Below, piece by piece: positions 43,859 through 54,219 of a DNA stretch of 64,000 bases (position 1 is the first letter of the stretch; each line of letters opens with the position of its first letter). The stretch comes from Rhodoferax sp. TS-BS-61-7. Lineage in GTDB: Bacteria; Pseudomonadota; Gammaproteobacteria; Burkholderiales; Burkholderiaceae_C. The notes under the pieces are model-generated. The model was not told where the DNA came from. It ran no database searches and worked only from the letters and a program-made list of their open reading frames with translations. The translations under genes and the position numbers were made by a program. The stretch covers positions 124,001 to 188,000 of the forward strand of contig NZ_PTQY01000007.1 of assembly GCF_002943465.1 (NCBI RefSeq), read 5' to 3'.

Positions 43859-45403
43859 ATGACGACCTCTCCCCTCACCATCCGCATGCATGCGGCCGAC
43901 AACGTGGCCATTGTGGCCAACGATGGCGGCCTGCCTGCGGGCTCGGTGCTGCCCGATGGCCTGACGCTGGTGGACCGCGTGCCGCAAGGCCATAAGGTCG
44001 CGCTGGTGGCCATTGCCAAAGACGCCGCGGTGCTGCGCTACAACGTGCCGATTGGGTATGCCCTGAAGGACATTCCCGCCGGTGCCTGGGTGCACGAGCG
44101 CCTGCTGCACATGCCCGAAGCGCGTTCGCTGGCCGATCTGCCGCGCGCCACGGCCGCCGCGTGGAATGCTGAGCCGCTGCAGGGTTACACCTTCGAGGGC
44201 TACCGCAACGCCGATGGCTCGGTGGGCACACGCAACATTCTGGCCATCACCACCACGGTGCAGTGTGTGGCGGGTGTGGTGGACTTTGCGGTGCAGCGCA
44301 TCAAAGAACAGCTGCTGCCACGCTACCCGAATGTGGACGATGTGATTGGCCTGGAGCACAGCTACGGCTGTGGTGTGGCGATTGATGCACCCGACGCCAT
44401 CATCCCCATCCGCACGCTGCGCAACATCTCTAAGAACCCCAACTTTGGTGGCGAGGTGATGGTGGTGAGCCTGGGCTGCGAGAAGCTGCAGCCCGAGCGC
44501 CTGCTGCCACCCGGCAGCATTCCGCTACAGACCAACGAAGCGCTCGATGTGGTCTGCCTGCAGGCCGAGAAGCATGTGGGCTTTATGTCCATGATTGACT
44601 CGGTGCTGACTTCGGCCGTGCCACATTTGGAGCGCCTCAACGCCCGCCAACGCGAAACCATTCCCGCCAGCGAGCTGGTGGTGGGCGTGCAGTGTGGTGG
44701 CAGCGATGCGTTCTCGGGCGTGACCGCCAACCCAGCCGTTGGCTTTTGCACCGACCTGCTAGTGCGTGCCGGTGCCACCGTAATGTTTTCTGAGACCACC
44801 GAAGTGCGCGACGCTGTGGACCAGATGACGGCCCGCGCCACCACCCCCGAGATTGCCGACGCCATGGCGCGCGAGATGGCCTGGTACGACGCCTACCTGG
44901 GCCGCGGCCAGGCCGACCGCAGCGCCAACACCACACCGGGCAACAAGGCCGGTGGCCTGTCCAATATTGTTGAAAAAGCCATGGGCTCCATCATCAAGTC
45001 CGGCACCGCGCCCATCAGCGGCGTGTTGTCGCCGGGCGAGAAACTACAGCACAAGGGCCTGATTTACGCCGCCACACCCGCCAGCGATTTCATTTGCGGC
45101 ACGCTGCAGCTGGCCGCGGGCATGAACCTGCATGTCTTCACCACCGGCCGCGGCACCCCCTATGGCCTGGCCGAGGTGCCCGTGATCAAGGTAGCCACCC
45201 GCACCGACCTGGCACGCCGCTGGCACGACCTGATGGACGTGAACGCCGGAACCATTGCCGACGGCGAGGCCACGATTGCCGATGTGGGCTGGGAGCTGTT
45301 CCACCTGATGCTGGAAGTGGCCAGCGGACGCAAACAAACCTGGGCCGAGCACTGGAAGCTGCACAACGCGCTGGTGCTGTTCAACCCCGCCCCAATCACC
45401 TGA
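43859..45403 (+). CDS. garD: Galactarate dehydratase (UxaA/GarD family)
   Basis: GarD dehydrates galactarate (mucate) to 5-keto-4-deoxy-D-glucarate. The 514-residue protein has an N-terminal SAF-like domain (residues of about 10-100) and the altronate/galactarate dehydratase core with [51 protein letters not shown] and [16 protein letters not shown]. Length and domain order match E. coli GarD (523). Altronate dehydratase UxaA is the main alternative, but garL and garR follow directly and no uxaB/uxaC is present. It is 21 bases from the Bug gene. Confidence 0.92.
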   Translation: MTTSPLTIRMHAADNVAIVANDGGLPAGSVLPDGLTLVDRVPQGHKVALVAIAKDAAVLRYNVPIGYALKDIPAGAWVHERLLHMPEARSLADLPRATAAAWNAEPLQGYTFEGYRNADGSVGTRNILAITTTVQCVAGVVDFAVQRIKEQLLPRYPNVDDVIGLEHSYGCGVAIDAPDAIIPIRTLRNISKNPNFGGEVMVVSLGCEKLQPERLLPPGSIPLQTNEALDVVCLQAEKHVGFMSMIDSVLTSAVPHLERLNARQRETIPASELVVGVQCGGSDAFSGVTANPAVGFCTDLLVRAGATVMFSETTEVRDAVDQMTARATTPEIADAMAREMAWYDAYLGRGQADRSANTTPGNKAGGLSNIVEKAMGSIIKSGTAPISGVLSPGEKLQHKGLIYAATPASDFICGTLQLAAGMNLHVFTTGRGTPYGLAEVPVIKVATRTDLARRWHDLMDVNAGTIADGEATIADVGWELFHLMLEVASGRKQTWAEHWKLHNALVLFNPAPIT

Positions 45404-45448
45404 TACCCCAGACACCCCTGACCGACCCGATTTTCTGAAGGCATTGCC

Positions 45449-46231
45449 ATGACCTACCCTACCCCTTACCGCCCTTTTCCCAACCAGTTCAAACAGGACC
45501 TGCTGGCCGGCAAACGCCTGATTGGCTGCTGGGCCTCGTTGGCCAGCCCCATCACCGCCGAAGTGCTGGGCGTGGCCGGCTTTGACTGGATTTTGTTGGA
45601 CGGTGAACATTCGCCCAACGATGTGGTGACCTTTGTGCCCCAGCTCATGGCGCTGAAGGACAGCGTGAGTGCGCCTTTTGTGCGGCCCACCTGCAACAAC
45701 CCCATCGAGATCAAACGCCTGCTGGACGCGGGTTTCTACAACTTCCTGGTGCCCTTTGTGCAAAACGCCGAGGAAGCCCAACTGGCCGTGTCTGCCACCC
45801 GTTACCCACCCGAAGGCATGCGCGGTGTGTCGGTGGCGCAGCGCAGCAACCGCTATGGCTCGGTGGCCAACTACTTTCAGGATGCCAACAAACACATGTG
45901 TGTGGCGGTGCAAATTGAAAGCCGCGAGGCCGTGGCCGCCAGTGGCGAGATTGCGGCCGTGCCCGGCGTGGACTGCATTTTTGTCGGCCCGTCTGACCTG
46001 GCCGCCGGTTATGGCCACCTGGGCAATGCGGCCCACCCCGAAGTGCAGGAAGCCATTGCCCATGTATTTGCCCAAGCCAAGGCCCATGGCAAACCCACCG
46101 GCATCCTGGCGCCGGTAGAGGCCGATGCACGCCGCTACATGGACATGGGCGCCACCTTTGTGGCCGTGGGCAGCGACCTGGGGGTGTTCCGCAACGCTAC
46201 GCAGGCTTTGCGGGACCGTTACCTCAGCTAG
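45449..46231 (+). CDS. garL: 2-dehydro-3-deoxyglucarate aldolase
   Basis: GarL is a class II aldolase that splits 5-keto-4-deoxy-D-glucarate (KDG) into pyruvate and tartronate semialdehyde. The 260-residue HpaI/GarL-type barrel has [30 protein letters not shown] (active-site His), the metal Glu in QIESREA and Asp in [16 protein letters not shown]. Length equals E. coli GarL (256). GAAGG precedes the ATG. It takes the product of both GudD and GarD. Confidence 0.94.
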   Translation: MTYPTPYRPFPNQFKQDLLAGKRLIGCWASLASPITAEVLGVAGFDWILLDGEHSPNDVVTFVPQLMALKDSVSAPFVRPTCNNPIEIKRLLDAGFYNFLVPFVQNAEEAQLAVSATRYPPEGMRGVSVAQRSNRYGSVANYFQDANKHMCVAVQIESREAVAASGEIAAVPGVDCIFVGPSDLAAGYGHLGNAAHPEVQEAIAHVFAQAKAHGKPTGILAPVEADARRYMDMGATFVAVGSDLGVFRNATQALRDRYLS

Positions 46232-46275
46232 CCACTTCTGCCACCCAGCCTCTTTAACTCCATCGCACTAACACT

Positions 46276-47163
46276 ATGACTACTCTTGGATTCATCGGAC
46301 TCGGCATCATGGGCAAGCCCATGGCCGGCCACCTCATCGCTGCCGGCCACACGGTGTATCTCAACACCAAGAGCAACGTGCCCGACGACTTGCTGCAAGC
46401 CGGCGGCAAGGCCTGCGCCAGCGCGCAGGAAGTGGCCGAGAAGGCCGACATCGTCTTTCTGATGTTGCCCGACACCCCGGACGTGGAGTTGGTGCTTTTC
46501 GGTGCCAAGGGTGTGGCCACGGGCCTGAGCGCCGGCAAAACCGTGGTGGACATGAGCTCCATCTCACCCATGGACACCAAAGTCTTTGCCCAAAAGATCA
46601 ATGCACTGAGTTGCCAGTACATGGACGCACCCGTCTCGGGCGGCGAGGTGGGGGCCAAGGCTGCCAGCCTGACCATCATGGTGGGCGCGGAAGAAGCCAC
46701 CTTCAACACCCTGCTGCCGCTGCTGCAGCTGATGGGCAAAAACATCACCCTGGTGGGCGGCAATGGGGACGGCCAGACCTGCAAGGTGGCCAACCAAATC
46801 ATCGTGGCCCTGAACATTGCGGCCGTGGGCGAAGCCCTGCTGTTTGCCAGCAAGGCCGGTGCCGACCCCGCCAAGGTGCGCCAAGCGCTGATGGGCGGTT
46901 TTGCCTCCTCGCGCATTCTGGAGGTACACGGTGAACGCATGGTTAAACGCACCTTCAACCCCGGCTTCCGCATTGGCTTGCACCAGAAAGACCTGGCCCT
47001 GGCGCTGAGTGGCGCCAAGGCGCTGGGCCTGGCCCTGCCGCAAACGGCCGGTGCCGCCCAACTGATGCAGGTGTGTGCCGCCAACGGCATGGCCAACCTG
47101 GACCATTCCGCCCTGGTGCGCGCCCTGGAAATCATGGGTGCGCACGAAGTCGCCCAGGCCTGA
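46276..47163 (+). CDS. garR: 2-hydroxy-3-oxopropionate (tartronate semialdehyde) reductase
   Basis: GarR reduces tartronate semialdehyde to D-glycerate with NAD(P)H. The 295-residue beta-hydroxyacid dehydrogenase has the Rossmann GLGIMGKPMAGHL, substrate loop DAPVSGGEVGA, the catalytic Lys in GQTCKVANQ and the C-terminal FNPGFRIGLHQKDL that matches GarR/GlxR closely. Its product is the substrate of the glycerate 2-kinase encoded at 32.9-34.2 kb. It is four bases from the next gene's GTG start. Confidence 0.94.
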   Translation: MTTLGFIGLGIMGKPMAGHLIAAGHTVYLNTKSNVPDDLLQAGGKACASAQEVAEKADIVFLMLPDTPDVELVLFGAKGVATGLSAGKTVVDMSSISPMDTKVFAQKINALSCQYMDAPVSGGEVGAKAASLTIMVGAEEATFNTLLPLLQLMGKNITLVGGNGDGQTCKVANQIIVALNIAAVGEALLFASKAGADPAKVRQALMGGFASSRILEVHGERMVKRTFNPGFRIGLHQKDLALALSGAKALGLALPQTAGAAQLMQVCAANGMANLDHSALVRALEIMGAHEVAQA

Positions 47164-47167
47164 CACC

Positions 47168-48145
47168 GTGGCACGCCATACCGGGCGGGCATGGGCCCTG
47201 GCAGGCCTGCTGGCCATGGCCTGCGCCAGTGCAGGCGCGCAAACCAAGCTGCGCGCTTGGAACATCCACCCCGATGGCTACCCAGTCACCGAGGCCATGA
47301 AACGCTTTGCCAGCCTGGTGAGCCAAAACACCGGTGGGCGTTACCAGATCGACATCTTCTCCAACGCCACCCTGGGCGATCAGCCCAAGGCAGTGCAAAT
47401 GCTGAAGGCTGGCGAGGTGGACGTGGCCGAGTTCAGCTCGGGCCCGCTGTCCGACGCGGTGCCAGGCCTCAAGGCGCTGAACCTGCCGTTTTTGTTCAGC
47501 GACTCGGCCCATATGTTCAAACACCTGGACGGCAAGTTGGGCGAGCGTTTTGCGGCCAAGCTGCAGACTGCAGGATTTGTAGTGCTGGGCTGGTACGACG
47601 GGGGCGGGCGCTCCTTTTACTGTGCCAGCCGCACCGTCAACAGCTTCAAGGACCTGGCCGGCGCCCGCATCCGCGTGCAACAGTCCGAGATTTACATCGA
47701 AATGGTCAAGCTGCTCGAAGCCACCCCGGTGGCCCTGCCCTTCAAAGAAGTGCTGGGCGCGCTGGAGCAAAACACGGTGGACTGTGCCGAGAACAACATG
47801 CCCTCGTTCGAATCCACCGGTCACTACAAAGTGGCCAAGTCGGTCTACGTGACCAACCATGTGGTTTCGCCCGAGGCACTGGTGGTCTCCACCAAACTGT
47901 GGGCCAGCCTGAGCCCCGCAGACAAAGCCGTATTTGCCAAAGCAGGCACAGACTCTGCCGCCACCATGCGTGAGTTATGGAACAAACGTGTGGCCTCCGC
48001 CATCGAGACGGCCACCAAACAGGGGGTGCAGTTTGTGCGCGTAAAAGACGTTGCTCCCATGGTGCGGCGCATGGCCCCGATGTACGGCAAGTACATGGCC
48101 GACCCCAGCACACGCGAAGAACTGCTCACCATCATCGGCAACTGA
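47168..48145 (+). CDS. Second DctP-family TRAP binding protein (orphan)
   Basis: A 325-residue periplasmic binding protein starting at GTG 47168, four bases after garR. The signal peptide VARHTGRAWALAGLLAMACA ends at AGAQ. The DctP domain has IRVQQSEIYIEMVKLLEATP and DCAENNMPSFESTGHYKVAKSVYVT, close in type to the first DctP of the operon. No second DctQM pair is present, so it probably shares the permease at 41.1-42.8 kb or serves another one. The longer ATG frame from 47075 overlaps garR and lacks a signal peptide, so I reject it. Confidence 0.88.
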   Translation: MARHTGRAWALAGLLAMACASAGAQTKLRAWNIHPDGYPVTEAMKRFASLVSQNTGGRYQIDIFSNATLGDQPKAVQMLKAGEVDVAEFSSGPLSDAVPGLKALNLPFLFSDSAHMFKHLDGKLGERFAAKLQTAGFVVLGWYDGGGRSFYCASRTVNSFKDLAGARIRVQQSEIYIEMVKLLEATPVALPFKEVLGALEQNTVDCAENNMPSFESTGHYKVAKSVYVTNHVVSPEALVVSTKLWASLSPADKAVFAKAGTDSAATMRELWNKRVASAIETATKQGVQFVRVKDVAPMVRRMAPMYGKYMADPSTREELLTIIGN

Positions 48146-48212
48146 GCCGTGTGGCAGCAGGCGTTAGGATGGCAGGCCCTACCCTCCTTTGCCGCGCCTG
48201 CGGCCCTTTGCC

Positions 48213-48839
48213 ATGCTTGCTCTGGACACCACGCTAACGTTTTTTGCCGCCTCCGTACTGCTGGCCTTGTCGCCCGGCCCTGACAACGTGTTTGTGTTGC
48301 TGCATTCGGCTGTGCATGGGCGCCGGGCTGGCCTGCTGGTGGTGCTGGGCTTGTGCAGCGGCCTGCTCTTCCACACCGCCGCCGTGGCCCTGGGCCTGGC
48401 CGCCGTGTTTGCCGCCTCGGCCACCGCCTTCACCGTGCTCAAACTGTGCGGCGCGGCTTACCTGCTGTGGCTGGCCTGGGGCGCATGGAATGCCCCGGTC
48501 GGCATTGCAGACAGTGCAACCCAGGACGCCATGACACCCTGGCAAACCTACCTGCGCGGCGTGATGATGAACATCACCAACCCCAAGGTGGCGATTTTCT
48601 TTCTGGCCTTCTTGCCCCAGTTTGCCGACCCGGCCCGCGGCAGCATGGCACTGCAAATTGTGCTGCTGGGCGCCGTCTTCATGCTGGCTGCGCTGCTGAC
48701 GTTTAGCGCCGTGGCCTGGTTCGCCGCCGGCTTCGGCCAGGTCTTCAAACGCTCGCTGCGCGCCCAGCGCCTGCTCAACCGCGTGGCCAGCGTGGTGTTT
48801 GTTGGTCTGGCGCTGCGGCTGGCAACGGCGCAGCGCTAG
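48213..48839 (+). CDS. LysE/RhtB-family amino-acid exporter
   Basis: A 208-residue membrane protein with six helices. The N-terminal block LLALSPGPDNVFVLLHSAVHGRRAGLLVVLGLCSG carries the P-G-P motif and G-x-x-x-G of LysE/RhtB exporters, and MMNITNPKVAIFFLAFLPQF is the second signature. It probably exports an amino acid or a homoserine-lactone-like compound; the substrate is not known. ATG 48213 gives a normal family N-terminus. It stands between the aldarate island and the rhamnose operon. Confidence 0.9.
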   Translation: MLALDTTLTFFAASVLLALSPGPDNVFVLLHSAVHGRRAGLLVVLGLCSGLLFHTAAVALGLAAVFAASATAFTVLKLCGAAYLLWLAWGAWNAPVGIADSATQDAMTPWQTYLRGVMMNITNPKVAIFFLAFLPQFADPARGSMALQIVLLGAVFMLAALLTFSAVAWFAAGFGQVFKRSLRAQRLLNRVASVVFVGLALRLATAQR

Positions 48840-48913
48840 AGCCAACTCTTACTTACGTTGGATGATGATAATTGGAGCCTATTGAGCATTTGCCAAGCAA
48901 ACAGTACAAAACC

Positions 48914-49993
48914 ATGACTATTTTGGTAACCGGCGGTGCCGGCTTTATTGGCAGCAACTTCGTCCTGGACTGGCTGGCCCAGTCGAACGAGACCGTGGTC
49001 AACCTCGACAAGCTGACCTACGCAGGCAACCTGGAGAACCTGGCCAGCCTGAACGGCGATGCGCGCCACTTGTTTGTGCAGGGCGACTTTGGCGACGCAG
49101 CGCTGGTCAACCGCCTGCTGGCAGAGCACCGGCCCCACGCCATCCTCAATTTTGCCGCCGAGAGCCATGTAGACCGCTCCATCCACGGGCCAGAAGACTT
49201 TATCCAGACCAATATCGTGGGCACCTTCCACCTGCTGGAGTGTGTCAGGGCTTACTTTGGTGGCCTGCAGGCGGATGCCAAGGCGTCATTTCGATTTTTA
49301 CATGTATCGACCGACGAGGTGTATGGCTCCCTGGCCAAAACAGACCCGGCCTTTTCTGAGACCAACAAGTACGAGCCCAACAGCCCCTACAGCGCCAGCA
49401 AAGCCGCCAGCGACCACCTGGTGCGCGCCTATCACCACACCTACGGCCTGCCGGTGCTGACCACCAACTGCAGCAACAACTATGGTCCCTTCCACTTCCC
49501 CGAGAAGTTGATTCCGCTGATGATCGTGAACGCGCAGGCGGGCAAACCCCTGCCGGTGTATGGCGACGGCCAGCAGGTGCGCGACTGGCTGTATGTGAAG
49601 GACCACTGCAGCGCCATCCGCCGTGTGCTGGAAGCAGGCACGGTGGGCGAGACCTACAACGTGGGCGGTTGGAACGAAAAGCCGAACCTGGACATCGTGC
49701 ACACGGTGTGCGCACTGCTGGACGAGCTGAAGCCGCGTGCCGACGGCAAGCCCTACCAGGAACAAATCACCTACGTGACCGACCGCCCGGGCCACGACCG
49801 CCGCTACGCGATCGACGCGCGTAAGATCGAGCAGCAGCTGGGCTGGAAACCGGCCGAGACTTTTGAGACTGGCATCCGCAAAACGGTGCAGTGGTACCTG
49901 GACAACCCGGAATGGGTAGGGAATGTGCTGAGCGGTGGCTACCGCGACTGGGTGACACAGCAGTACGGCAACGCCGCCAAGGCTGCGGCATGA
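48914..49993 (+). CDS. rfbB: dTDP-glucose 4,6-dehydratase
   Basis: RfbB (RmlB) converts dTDP-glucose to dTDP-4-keto-6-deoxyglucose, the second step to dTDP-L-rhamnose for O-antigen or exopolysaccharide. The 359-residue extended SDR has [21 protein letters not shown] (catalytic T-D-E), [12 protein letters not shown] (Tyr-x-x-x-Lys) and [17 protein letters not shown] 48914 gives [10 protein letters not shown], the normal start; the upstream extension to 48872 is unlikely. It heads rfbBDAC, all overlapping or within two bases. Confidence 0.95.
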   Translation: MTILVTGGAGFIGSNFVLDWLAQSNETVVNLDKLTYAGNLENLASLNGDARHLFVQGDFGDAALVNRLLAEHRPHAILNFAAESHVDRSIHGPEDFIQTNIVGTFHLLECVRAYFGGLQADAKASFRFLHVSTDEVYGSLAKTDPAFSETNKYEPNSPYSASKAASDHLVRAYHHTYGLPVLTTNCSNNYGPFHFPEKLIPLMIVNAQAGKPLPVYGDGQQVRDWLYVKDHCSAIRRVLEAGTVGETYNVGGWNEKPNLDIVHTVCALLDELKPRADGKPYQEQITYVTDRPGHDRRYAIDARKIEQQLGWKPAETFETGIRKTVQWYLDNPEWVGNVLSGGYRDWVTQQYGNAAKAAA

Positions 49994-50895
49994 AGATCCT
50001 GCTGTTGGGCCGCGGTGGCCAGGTGGGCTGGGAGCTGCAGCGTGCGCTGAGTGTGCTGGGCGAGGTGGTGGCGCTGGACTTTGATGCCACACACAACCCG
50101 GGCGGCCTGTGTGGTGACTTCACCGATCTGGCGGGGCTGGAGCGCAGCGTGTTGCAGGTGCGTCCCGATGTGATCGTGAACGCGGCCGCCCATACGGCCG
50201 TGGACAAAGCCGAGAGCGAGCCCGAACTTGCACGGGCAATTAATGCCCTAGCTCCCGCCACGCTTGCGCAAGCAGCTACCAAAATAGGAGCATGGCTGGT
50301 GCACTACAGCACCGACTACGTGTTTGACGGCAGCGGCACCGCGCCCTGGAAAGAGACCGATGCCACCGGCCCCTTGAGCGTGTATGGCCAGACCAAGCTG
50401 GAAGGCGAGCAGGCAGTGGCCAGCACCCCAAAGCACCTGATTTTGCGGACCAGCTGGGTGTATGCCACGCGTGGCGGTAACTTTGCCAAAACCATGCTGC
50501 GCCTTGCAGGCGAGCGTGAGGCGCTGACGGTGATCAACGACCAGTTTGGCGCGCCCACGTCGGCCGAGCTGCTGGCCGACGTAACCGCCCACGCGCTGCG
50601 TCAGCTGCAAAACCAACCAGAGCTGGCCGGGCTGTACCACTGCATTGCCAGTGGGGAGACCACCTGGCATGGCTACGCGCAGTTTGTGCTGAGCCAGGCA
50701 CGGGCCCTGGGCCTGCCGCTCAAGGCGGGCCCCGCGCAGGTGGCACCCACGCCCACCAGCAGCTACCCCACGCCGGCCAAGCGCCCGCTCAATTCGCGGC
50801 TGGACACAGGCAAGCTGCAGGCCGCCTTTGGCCTGACGCTGTCGGACTGGCAAGTGGGCGTGGCCCGCATGCTGACCGAAATATCAGGGAAATAA
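49990..50895 (+). CDS. rfbD: dTDP-4-dehydrorhamnose reductase
   Basis: RfbD (RmlD) makes the last reduction to dTDP-L-rhamnose. The 301-residue SDR has [41 protein letters not shown] (Tyr-x-x-x-Lys) and [16 protein letters not shown] 49990 overlaps the rfbB stop as ATGA. The segment [21 protein letters not shown] before the catalytic region coincides with dispersed-repeat copy 9 (50226-50291), although the protein looks ungapped relative to its family. Confidence 0.95.
   Translation: MKILLLGRGGQVGWELQRALSVLGEVVALDFDATHNPGGLCGDFTDLAGLERSVLQVRPDVIVNAAAHTAVDKAESEPELARAINALAPATLAQAATKIGAWLVHYSTDYVFDGSGTAPWKETDATGPLSVYGQTKLEGEQAVASTPKHLILRTSWVYATRGGNFAKTMLRLAGEREALTVINDQFGAPTSAELLADVTAHALRQLQNQPELAGLYHCIASGETTWHGYAQFVLSQARALGLPLKAGPAQVAPTPTSSYPTPAKRPLNSRLDTGKLQAAFGLTLSDWQVGVARMLTEISGK
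50226..50291 (-). repeat. 66-bp dispersed repeat, copy 9 (inside rfbD)
   Basis: On the reverse strand: GCTCCTATTTTGGTAGCTGC, TTGCGCA, GGCGGGAGCTAGGGC, with a divergent last fifteen bases. It is antiparallel to rfbD and read as [10 protein letters not shown], in the same frame as copy 3 in guaD. Confidence 0.75.
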
Positions 50896-50897
50896 CC

Positions 50898-51800
50898 ATG
50901 ACCAAGACCGCAGGCGCCAAGCAACGCAAGGGCATCATCCTGGCGGGCGGCTCCGGCACCCATTTGTACCCTGCTACACAGATACTGAGCAAGCAGCTGC
51001 TGCCGATTTACGACAAGCCCATGATTTATTACCCGCTCAGCGTGCTGCTGCTGGCGGGCATCAAAGAGGTGCTGGTGATCAGCACCCCGCAGGACACACC
51101 ACGCTTTGAGCAGCTGCTGGGCGATGGCGCGCAGTGGGGCATCCACATCGAATACGCCGTGCAGCCCTCCCCCGATGGCTTAGCCCAGGCGTTTTTGATT
51201 GGCGAGTCGTTCCTGGATGGTGCCTCGAGCGCACTGGTGCTGGGTGACAACATTTTTTACGGCCACGACTTTGCGGGCCTGCTGGAAAGCGCCACCCAAC
51301 AAACCACCGGCGCCACGGTATTTGCCTACGCCGTGAATGACCCCGAGCGCTACGGCGTGGTGGAGTTCAACGCGAAGGGCCGAGCCATCAGCCTGGAAGA
51401 GAAACCCAAAGCACCCAAGTCGCGTTATGCCGTCACCGGCCTGTATTTTTACGACGACCAGGTGGTGAAGTTGGCCAAACAGGTCAAACCATCGGCCCGC
51501 GGCGAGCTGGAGATCACCGACCTGAACCGCCTTTACCTGGAGCGCGGCCAGTTGGACGTGCAAACCATGGGCCGCGGCTACGCCTGGCTGGACACCGGCA
51601 CCCACGAGTCCATGCTGGAGGCCAGCCAGTTCATTTACACCATCGAAAACCGCCAAGGCCTGAAGGTGGCGGCCCCGGAAGAAATTGCGTGGCGCAGTGG
51701 CTGGATTGACGATGCCCAGTTGCAGAAGCTGGCGCAGCCGCTAGCCAAATCGGGCTACGGGCAGTACCTGCTGCGCCTGCTCAAGGACAAGGTGTACTGA
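50898..51800 (+). CDS. rfbA: Glucose-1-phosphate thymidylyltransferase
   Basis: RfbA (RmlA) makes dTDP-glucose from glucose-1-phosphate and dTTP. The 300-residue protein is closely colinear with the E. coli enzyme: [73 protein letters not shown] and [17 protein letters not shown]. One oddity: the nucleotide-binding loop reads G-G-S-G-T-H-L where Arg is expected (GSGTRL); the codon CAT (50961-50963) is one transition from CGT. The start is two bases after rfbD. Confidence 0.94.
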   Translation: MTKTAGAKQRKGIILAGGSGTHLYPATQILSKQLLPIYDKPMIYYPLSVLLLAGIKEVLVISTPQDTPRFEQLLGDGAQWGIHIEYAVQPSPDGLAQAFLIGESFLDGASSALVLGDNIFYGHDFAGLLESATQQTTGATVFAYAVNDPERYGVVEFNAKGRAISLEEKPKAPKSRYAVTGLYFYDDQVVKLAKQVKPSARGELEITDLNRLYLERGQLDVQTMGRGYAWLDTGTHESMLEASQFIYTIENRQGLKVAAPEEIAWRSGWIDDAQLQKLAQPLAKSGYGQYLLRLLKDKVY

Positions 51801-52336
51801 TGAAAGCCATGCCCACCGCCATTGCCGACGTGCTGCTGATCGAACCTAAGGTGTTTGGGGACGTGCGCGGTTTTTTCTTTGAGAGTTTTAACGAACGCGC
51901 ATTCCGCGAAGCCACGGGCGTGACCTTGCCTTTTGTGCAGGACAACCACTCCAAATCGGCCCGCGGCATTCTGCGCGGGCTGCATTACCAAACCCAGCAA
52001 GCCCAGGGCAAGCTGGTGCGCGTGGTGGCGGGCGAGGTGTTTGATGTGGCGGTGGACATCCGCCGCGACTCGCCCACCTATGGCCAGTGGGTGGGCGAAA
52101 TCCTGTCGGGCGACAACAAACGCCAGCTGTGGGTGCCGCCTGGGCTCGCGCATGGTTTTGTGGTGTTGTCCGAGTCCGCCGAGTTTTTGTACAAAACGAC
52201 CGACTACTATGCCCCGGCGTACGAGCGCTGCATTGCTTGGAACGACCCAACTTTGGCCATTGATTGGCCCGCCATGGGTGTGCCCCCCCAGCTGTCGGCC
52301 AAGGATGCCGCAGGCATTGCCTTCGGGGACGCCTGA
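51800..52336 (+). CDS. rfbC: dTDP-4-dehydrorhamnose 3,5-epimerase
   Basis: RfbC (RmlC) epimerises dTDP-4-keto-6-deoxyglucose at C3 and C5. The 178-residue cupin has VFGDVRGFFFESF, FVQDNHSKSARGILRGLHYQ (catalytic His), VRVVAGEVFDVAVDIRRDSPTYGQWVG and PPGLAHGFVVLSE. Its ATG shares one base with the rfbA stop (TGATG), closing a four-gene set with all enzymes for dTDP-L-rhamnose. Confidence 0.95.
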   Translation: MKAMPTAIADVLLIEPKVFGDVRGFFFESFNERAFREATGVTLPFVQDNHSKSARGILRGLHYQTQQAQGKLVRVVAGEVFDVAVDIRRDSPTYGQWVGEILSGDNKRQLWVPPGLAHGFVVLSESAEFLYKTTDYYAPAYERCIAWNDPTLAIDWPAMGVPPQLSAKDAAGIAFGDA

Positions 52337-52468
52337 GCCCGCCATGGACGGCCTCGCCCCACTCTGGGGGCCGGGGTGGGGAATATGCGACGCACAAAGG
52401 GGGAAATTTGCGCTCCAAGCCCCCCGCAACCGCACCAATGCGCCTTGCTTCGTATATCCTAGTTGGCT

Positions 52469-54199
52469 ATGGCTGTAGCTGACTCTGTTAACCGCGACAC
52501 CACCACGGTGGCCCTGCCTGGTATTGGACGTGCCCTGGTGGCGGCTGGCAAGCTGCCGCAAAAGGCCGCAGAAGACCTGTACCGCAAAGCCATGGGTGGC
52601 AAAACCAGCTTCATGGCGGAGCTGGTGGGTTCGGGGGCGGTGTCCTCGGCCGACCTGGCGCACACGCTGTCGACCGCCTTTGCGGCACCCCTGGTAGACC
52701 TGGACGCGGTAGACCCCCAGCGCCTGCCCAAGGGGCTGCTGGACCCCAAGATTTGTACTGATTTCCGCGTGCTGGTGCTCAGCAAACGGGGCAACCGCCT
52801 GATCATTGCCACGGCCGATCCGTCGGACCAGGCAGCTGCCGAGCGCATCAAGTTCTCCACCCAGATGGGCTTTGACTGGGTCATTGCCGAATTTGACAAG
52901 CTCTCCAAGCTGGTAGATGCCAACACGACCACCGCCACCGAGGCGATGGAAGACATCATTGGTGGCGACTTCGAGTTTGACGAGAGCGCCACCGAAATTG
53001 CCACCGAAACCGCGGCAACCACTGCCGAGGTAGAAGATGCACCCGTGGTGCGCTTTTTGCACAAAATGCTGATGGATGCCTTCAGCATGCGGGCGTCTGA
53101 CTTGCACTTTGAGCCTTACGAGCACACCTACCGCGTGCGCTTTCGCATTGATGGCGAGTTGCGTGAGATTGCCAGCCCGCCCATCGCCATCAAGGACAAG
53201 CTGGCTTCGCGGATCAAGGTGATCTCGCGCATGGATATTTCCGAGAAGCGGGTGCCGCAGGATGGGCGGATGAAGCTCAAGGTGGGCGCCGACCGCGTGA
53301 TCGACTTCCGCGTGAGCACCCTGCCCACCCTGTTTGGCGAAAAAATCGTGATCCGGATTTTGGATCCGAGCAGCGCCAAACTGGGTATTGACGCCCTGGG
53401 CTATGAGATTGAAGAGAAAGAGCGTCTGCTGAAGGCGATTGGTCGGCCCTACGGCATGATTCTGGTGACGGGCCCTACGGGGTCAGGCAAGACCGTGTCG
53501 CTGTACACCTGCCTGAACATGCTGAATCAGCCCGGGGTGAACATTGCCACGGCCGAAGATCCATCCGAAATCAACTTGCCGGGTGTGAACCAGGTGAATG
53601 TGAATGAAAAGGCGGGGCTGACCTTTGCGGCCGCACTGAAGTCTTTTCTGCGCCAGGATCCGGACATCATCATGGTCGGCGAAATTCGCGATCTGGAGAC
53701 GGCGGACATCTCCATCAAAGCAGCGCAGACCGGCCACTTGGTGCTGTCTACCCTGCACACGAACGATGCCCCGACCACATTGACGCGTATGCGCAATATG
53801 GGCATTCAGCCATTCAATATTGCCTCCAGTGTGATCCTGATCACGGCGCAGCGCCTGGCACGCCGACTGTGCCTGAACTGTAAGCAGCCGACCGAAGTGC
53901 CGAAGGCGGCGCTACTCGATGCGGGCTTCAAAGAGTCAGAGTTGGATGGCAGCTGGAAGCCATACCGTGCAGTTGGATGTTCGATGTGTAACAACGGTTA
54001 CAAAGGGCGTGTTGGTATTTACCAAGTGATGCCCATCAGCGATGAAATTCAGCGCATCATCCTGCGTGATGGCAGTGCGATGGATATTGCAGCGCAATCC
54101 GAGGCCGAAGGTGTGCGTTCTTTGCGCAAGGCTGGTCTGCACAAAGTGAAACTCGGGCTGACTTCGTTGGAAGAAGTGCTGGCCGTCACCAACGAATAA
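52469..54199 (+). CDS. pilB: Type IV pilus assembly ATPase PilB
   Basis: PilB is the cytoplasmic hexameric ATPase that powers pilus extension. The 576-residue protein has an N-terminal MshEN domain (residues of about 10-150), then the secretion ATPase core with Walker A GPTGSGKT, Asp box DPDIIMVGEIRDLETAD, LSTLHTNDAPTTLTR (His box) and a zinc cluster CLNCKQ...CSMCNNGYKGR. ATG 52469 gives MAVADSVNRD; a TTG six bases upstream is less likely. DPSEIN replaces the common DPVEI at the Walker B-like strand. pilC and pilD follow. No pilin gene is in the window. Confidence 0.94.
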   Translation: MAVADSVNRDTTTVALPGIGRALVAAGKLPQKAAEDLYRKAMGGKTSFMAELVGSGAVSSADLAHTLSTAFAAPLVDLDAVDPQRLPKGLLDPKICTDFRVLVLSKRGNRLIIATADPSDQAAAERIKFSTQMGFDWVIAEFDKLSKLVDANTTTATEAMEDIIGGDFEFDESATEIATETAATTAEVEDAPVVRFLHKMLMDAFSMRASDLHFEPYEHTYRVRFRIDGELREIASPPIAIKDKLASRIKVISRMDISEKRVPQDGRMKLKVGADRVIDFRVSTLPTLFGEKIVIRILDPSSAKLGIDALGYEIEEKERLLKAIGRPYGMILVTGPTGSGKTVSLYTCLNMLNQPGVNIATAEDPSEINLPGVNQVNVNEKAGLTFAAALKSFLRQDPDIIMVGEIRDLETADISIKAAQTGHLVLSTLHTNDAPTTLTRMRNMGIQPFNIASSVILITAQRLARRLCLNCKQPTEVPKAALLDAGFKESELDGSWKPYRAVGCSMCNNGYKGRVGIYQVMPISDEIQRIILRDGSAMDIAAQSEAEGVRSLRKAGLHKVKLGLTSLEEVLAVTNE

Positions 54200-54219
54200 A
54201 AGGCAACCCAGGGAACCCT

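Noticed and set aside
47075..47167. An ATG-started extension of the second DctP-like protein
   Set aside because: It lies within garR, and the extension removes the signal peptide from the N-terminus; GTG 47168 gives a normal exported protein.
50937..51002. A further repeat copy at the start of rfbA (GAGCAAGCAGCTGCTGCC)
   Set aside because: Only about ten bases resemble the repeat core, and they encode the invariant SKQLLP block of the enzyme, so the match is by chance.
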